From Patescibacteria group bacterium (GTDB lineage: Bacteria > Patescibacteriota > Patescibacteriia > Buchananbacterales > GWA2-38-13), in assembly GCA_028712155.1 (NCBI GenBank), contig JAQTQO010000010.1:1-41847 (forward strand): 41,847 bases of DNA, read 5' to 3'. Position 1 is the stretch's first letter, and every line of letters begins with the position of its first letter. The position numbers were made by a program, and so were the translations under genes. The notes under the pieces were generated by a model. It was not told the DNA's origin. It did no database searches and worked only from the letters and a program-made list of their open reading frames with translations. Positions 39,215 through 41,847 of this stretch are shown piece by piece.

Positions 39215-40579
39215 TCAATCGCCGGCATTCCCCTCTTCCGCCGACGCCGCCAGCGCTAAACCGGTCCAAAGCATGAGCACACCGGGTACTAAGGTCCAAA
39301 GGTAGTGATCAAACCACGCCAGGACTGAGAGTGCGGCAACCACGCCGAACGAAATTGCCAAACGCCGGCGGAGGGAAAGCCACGCCGCGCCCAGCCACGT
39401 TACCGCCAGCGCCGCCGCGCCGAATATGCCAAGCTCGACGGCGACCAGCAGCCCCACATTGTGCGGCGGCTGGTACGCAAATCCCGGCTGGGTCGGATTT
39501 TGGAGGTGCGCCGCCACCGTGGTATTCCCGCAACCGACCCCGAGCGGAAATGACTGCGCCGCCTGGGCAAACCCCCGGTCAAGCAACGCCTGCCGTTCAA
39601 CCGAGGATTTTATCTCCAGCCGTCCCGCACCGCTCACGCGGAGTTTGACTTCCGGCAGGACCAAGAAGAGCGCCACCGCAGCCACCGCCCCAACGAGCAC
39701 GGCGAAACGAAATATTTGCCGCGCCTCTTTTCGGTGATGCCAAAAAATTGCGGCGACAATCCCGACCAACATGCCGAGCACCGCGGCCAATCCCCCGCTC
39801 CGCGAAAAACTCAGGACCAGACCGAGACCAGAAATTATCCCGCACGCGAGTGCCGCGATGCGATCCGCGTGACGGTAGCGCCGCACATACCACCGGACCG
39901 CAAACAGAATGCCGAGCGCCAAAAATCCCGCCAGGATATTCGGGTGCGGAAACGTGCCGTACGCCCGCAGCCATCGGCCGTCGGCAAGCTCCAGCACCGA
40001 TGCGCCGAGCTCCCCCGGCGTCTGGCCGTTCATCCCCCACCAGGTGCTCTGCCACACCTGCTGCGTGAAAAATTGCGTCATGACCAGGGCTCCTTGCAGC
40101 GCGGCGGCAACCACCCACGCCTGCATGGCGAGAAACCGTGCGGCCGGGCGCGCCAACAGGATGACCGTGAACAGCGCTACCGCCTCGGTCAGCCGGAACG
40201 CGGCCTGCAGGGCCACGGACCGGTCCGGAGCCCATACCAGCGTTAGCCAGGCGACCACCACCAATCCCGTGCTGCCGAAGTATAAGGCACCCGCCGGCGA
40301 AAAAAACTGCCCGGGGCGCACCGGAGGGCGCGGCCGGCGGAACGTTTTGAGCAGATGCCCCGCCGCCAGTGCCAGGCACACCCACAGTAGTACTTCCGTC
40401 ACGGAGATGCTCCCGCTGCCGTACTCCCAAAAAGACCCGTTCAGATACTGCGGAAACCAGATCCACCGCGCCTGCCACGGAATGAGGAATACGACCACGG
40501 CCAACAGCCATTCGGTCACGGGAGGCCAACCGTGCCCGGTCATTTTCCGCGGTTCCGGGGGCAAAGAAAGGGCGGTCAT
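39215..40579 (-). CDS. O-antigen ligase/polymerase-like membrane protein (Wzy/WaaL type)
   Basis: A 454-residue polytopic protein with about eleven hydrophobic segments. The large loop before the last helices has SSVERQALLDRGFAQAAQSFPLGVGCGNTTVAAH and PHNVGLLVAVELGIFG, the usual H-N-x-x-L block of the Wzy_C family. It would join or polymerise lipid-linked glycans outside the cell, perhaps with the GT39-like enzyme at 22582-24288. DUF559 and nucleotidyltransferase-like genes follow upstream on the same strand. Confidence 0.85.
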   Translation of the reverse strand: MTALSLPPEPRKMTGHGWPPVTEWLLAVVVFLIPWQARWIWFPQYLNGSFWEYGSGSISVTEVLLWVCLALAAGHLLKTFRRPRPPVRPGQFFSPAGALYFGSTGLVVVAWLTLVWAPDRSVALQAAFRLTEAVALFTVILLARPAARFLAMQAWVVAAALQGALVMTQFFTQQVWQSTWWGMNGQTPGELGASVLELADGRWLRAYGTFPHPNILAGFLALGILFAVRWYVRRYRHADRIAALACGIISGLGLVLSFSRSGGLAAVLGMLVGIVAAIFWHHRKEARQIFRFAVLVGAVAAVALFLVLPEVKLRVSGAGRLEIKSSVERQALLDRGFAQAAQSFPLGVGCGNTTVAAHLQNPTQPGFAYQPPHNVGLLVAVELGIFGAAALAVTWLGAAWLSLRRRLAISFGVVAALSVLAWFDHYLWTLVPGVLMLWTGLALAASAEEGNAGD

Positions 40580-40583
40580 ATCT

Positions 40584-40979
40584 TCACTTTTTTCCAGACG
40601 GCCGCGGTTGCGGGGCAGGAAGGGGCGGGGGGAGGTAACGGTGCGTCAAATACAGGTAAATTTTCGACATGATTTCTCCCCGATTCCGGTATACTTCGGT
40701 ATGGGTAAAGCGCATCAAAGTCACGCCCAGCGATCGGAGGTAATCTTCTTGCGCCCGATCGTACAATTGAGCCCCGTCATCAATTTCAATCGCCAACTTC
40801 GCCTTTGAGCAGTAGAAATCCACGACGTATTTGCCGACGCGGTACTGGCAACGAAATTTATTATTACCCAGTTGCTTTTGATGCAAATGACGCCACAGCA
40901 TCTTTTCCGCATGGGAAAGATTGTTCCGCACACGTTTTCGCGGAACGGTTTCCGTTGTACGATTGAATACTTTGGTCAT
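40584..40979 (-). CDS. DUF559 endonuclease-like protein
   Basis: A 131-residue protein with RNNLSHAEKMLWRHLHQKQLGNNKFRCQYRVGKYVVDFYCSKAKLAIEIDDGAQ, the N-terminal pattern of DUF559, a Vsr/PD-(D/E)xK-like nuclease fold with D-F-Y and E-I-D as candidate catalytic residues. LRSLGVTLMRFTHTEV is the next conserved strand. Members stand alone in many CPR genomes and their function is unproven. It starts 15 nt after the nucleotidyltransferase-like stop and ends 4 nt before the Wzy-like start, so the three genes are probably co-transcribed. Confidence 0.88.
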   Translation of the reverse strand: MTKVFNRTTETVPRKRVRNNLSHAEKMLWRHLHQKQLGNNKFRCQYRVGKYVVDFYCSKAKLAIEIDDGAQLYDRAQEDYLRSLGVTLMRFTHTEVYRNRGEIMSKIYLYLTHRYLPPPLPAPQPRPSGKK

Positions 40980-40994
40980 TGCCTACTACCCCTC

Positions 40995-41847
40995 CTACTC
41001 TCCCCCGTGTAAGGGGAGGAATTGTGCTGACCGTTCCATCCACTGTTTACGAAACAATTCGCGCCGGTCTTCTTCATGAAACTTTAAAATGGAATCGGAA
41101 ATTACTACGCTGGTATCGGCTGATGGATGTGCCGGACGATGTTTCATCTTGCGCTGCTGCAGCCGCTTGGCGGATGCATCCAGCCAACCGCCGAATTTTG
41201 TCGCGGCGCGACTGTGAGAAAAAATGCGACCGACATTGCGCCGATGGCTCACAAACTTTGGATGCGCATTCGGTATATGCTGCAAGAGCTTAGCGTTCGC
41301 CTGCCAAAATTTCTCAAACGTCCCTTCCCGGTCATAGATTGGTGCAAGTGTGGAAATCCAGTAATAAAGGTAAGGGTCGCTCTCGGGCAACGCCAAATCG
41401 GAAATATCCAAATGTTCGTCGGTCAGGTAGAAACTCAAGCAACAGCGGTCGGTAACTTTTTTGCCATGACGGCGCAACCCCAACAGTTGCACGACGGCAG
41501 TCACCAGAAGACGCGTCAACCAAATACGCCCACGCCTGACAATGATGAAGAGGTCGATATCACTTTCCGCTTTGCCATTGCTATACGCCAAATTGTTGCA
41601 AACGGCAACGGTAAGAACGCTTGGCACAAACCGCAAAAAACGAGCCGTCCGCAGCGCCCGTTTGTATTTTGGCTCGGCCAATAAATACCGCTGCCAACGC
41701 GTATGGATAATTTCCGAACGTCCGGACAAACAATAGTACCCGTGCACGCGCTCAATCTTCCCCTGCTCCACTAAACTATCCAGTACCTCAAAAATCTCCG
41801 AGGCTTCCGCTTTCTGTCCCCACAAAAACTTCCACACCTCCCACGCG
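40995..41847 (-). CDS. Nucleotidyltransferase-like protein, 5' end outside window
   Basis: The frame is open through the window end (codons continue upstream as AWEV before WKFLWG), so the start is missing; 283 residues are visible. The N-terminal visible part (EIFEVLDSLVEQGKIERVHGYYCLSG) looks like a winged helix. VLTVAVCNNLAYSNGKAESDIDLFIIV carries the nucleotidyltransferase core, where a usual G-S is replaced by N-N but S-D-I-D-L is intact. A helical C-terminal part follows. The substrate is unknown; small NTase-fold proteins with winged helices may be antitoxin-like or signalling enzymes. Confidence 0.7.
   Translation of the reverse strand, partial: AWEVWKFLWGQKAEASEIFEVLDSLVEQGKIERVHGYYCLSGRSEIIHTRWQRYLLAEPKYKRALRTARFLRFVPSVLTVAVCNNLAYSNGKAESDIDLFIIVRRGRIWLTRLLVTAVVQLLGLRRHGKKVTDRCCLSFYLTDEHLDISDLALPESDPYLYYWISTLAPIYDREGTFEKFWQANAKLLQHIPNAHPKFVSHRRNVGRIFSHSRAATKFGGWLDASAKRLQQRKMKHRPAHPSADTSVVISDSILKFHEEDRRELFRKQWMERSAQFLPLHGGE

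Overview
The window reads as a piece of a small-genome bacterium, most likely a member of the Patescibacteria (CPR). This rests on gene content: a TrbC/VirB2-like pilin gene of the kind common in that group, large secreted proteins with dockerin or thrombospondin-type repeats, many small single-pass membrane proteins, and a stripped-down MutY. It is an inference, because there is no rRNA or ribosomal protein gene here. The sequence is GC-rich and densely coding. No tRNA, rRNA, CRISPR array or transposase gene was seen.

Layout. 1-5.2 kb (+): purine synthesis genes purL (cut by the window start), purQ, purN and purD. The gap between purQ and purN holds two short promoter-to-terminator units on the minus strand. 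5.2-8.4 kb: a candidate small RNA, a VIT/CCC1-type ion transporter, a MutY-like glycosylase, a secreted thrombospondin-repeat protein and a lipoprotein. 8.4-10.6 kb: a palindrome-rich gap, a 46-residue membrane peptide behind a strong promoter and structured leader, a 256-residue orphan gene, and a clear SAM-I riboswitch followed by two terminators. 10.6-16.9 kb (+): rpiB, a variant rpe, a LOG/SLOG-family gene, a 51-residue membrane protein, a membrane-anchored protein and a 1139-residue surface protein. 16.9-21.8 kb: zur-znuC-znuB (-) divergent from lexA, a 96-residue gene and a Y-family polymerase (+), then a YerC/TrpR-like regulator.

21.8-29.1 kb (-): a PEBP-family protein, a 177-bp MITE-like inverted repeat, a GT39-like membrane glycosyltransferase, and a four-gene operon of unknown function. 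That operon encodes a protein with four zinc ribbons, two polytopic membrane proteins and an Ala-rich coiled-coil membrane protein. 29.1-41.8 kb (all -): a TrbC/VirB2-like pilin, lgt, ppsA, a 1002-residue dockerin surface protein, a lipoprotein, groES-groEL under a CIRCE element, a Wzy/WaaL-like protein, a DUF559 nuclease-like protein and a nucleotidyltransferase cut by the window end.

Regulation is unusually legible. Zur, LexA, YerC and HrcA each have a matching operator-like repeat in or beside a promoter. Several genes (zur, rpiB, the pilin gene, the glycosyltransferase gene) have a -10 box only 6-8 nt before the ATG, which implies leaderless mRNAs. Another set (the pur genes, the 46- and 256-residue genes, the four-gene operon) has strong Shine-Dalgarno sequences, and several of these have long structured leaders. 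The best candidates for something undescribed are the four-gene zinc-ribbon/membrane operon, the SAM-I riboswitch with no recognisable methionine gene behind it, and the tiny-peptide transcription units in the gaps.
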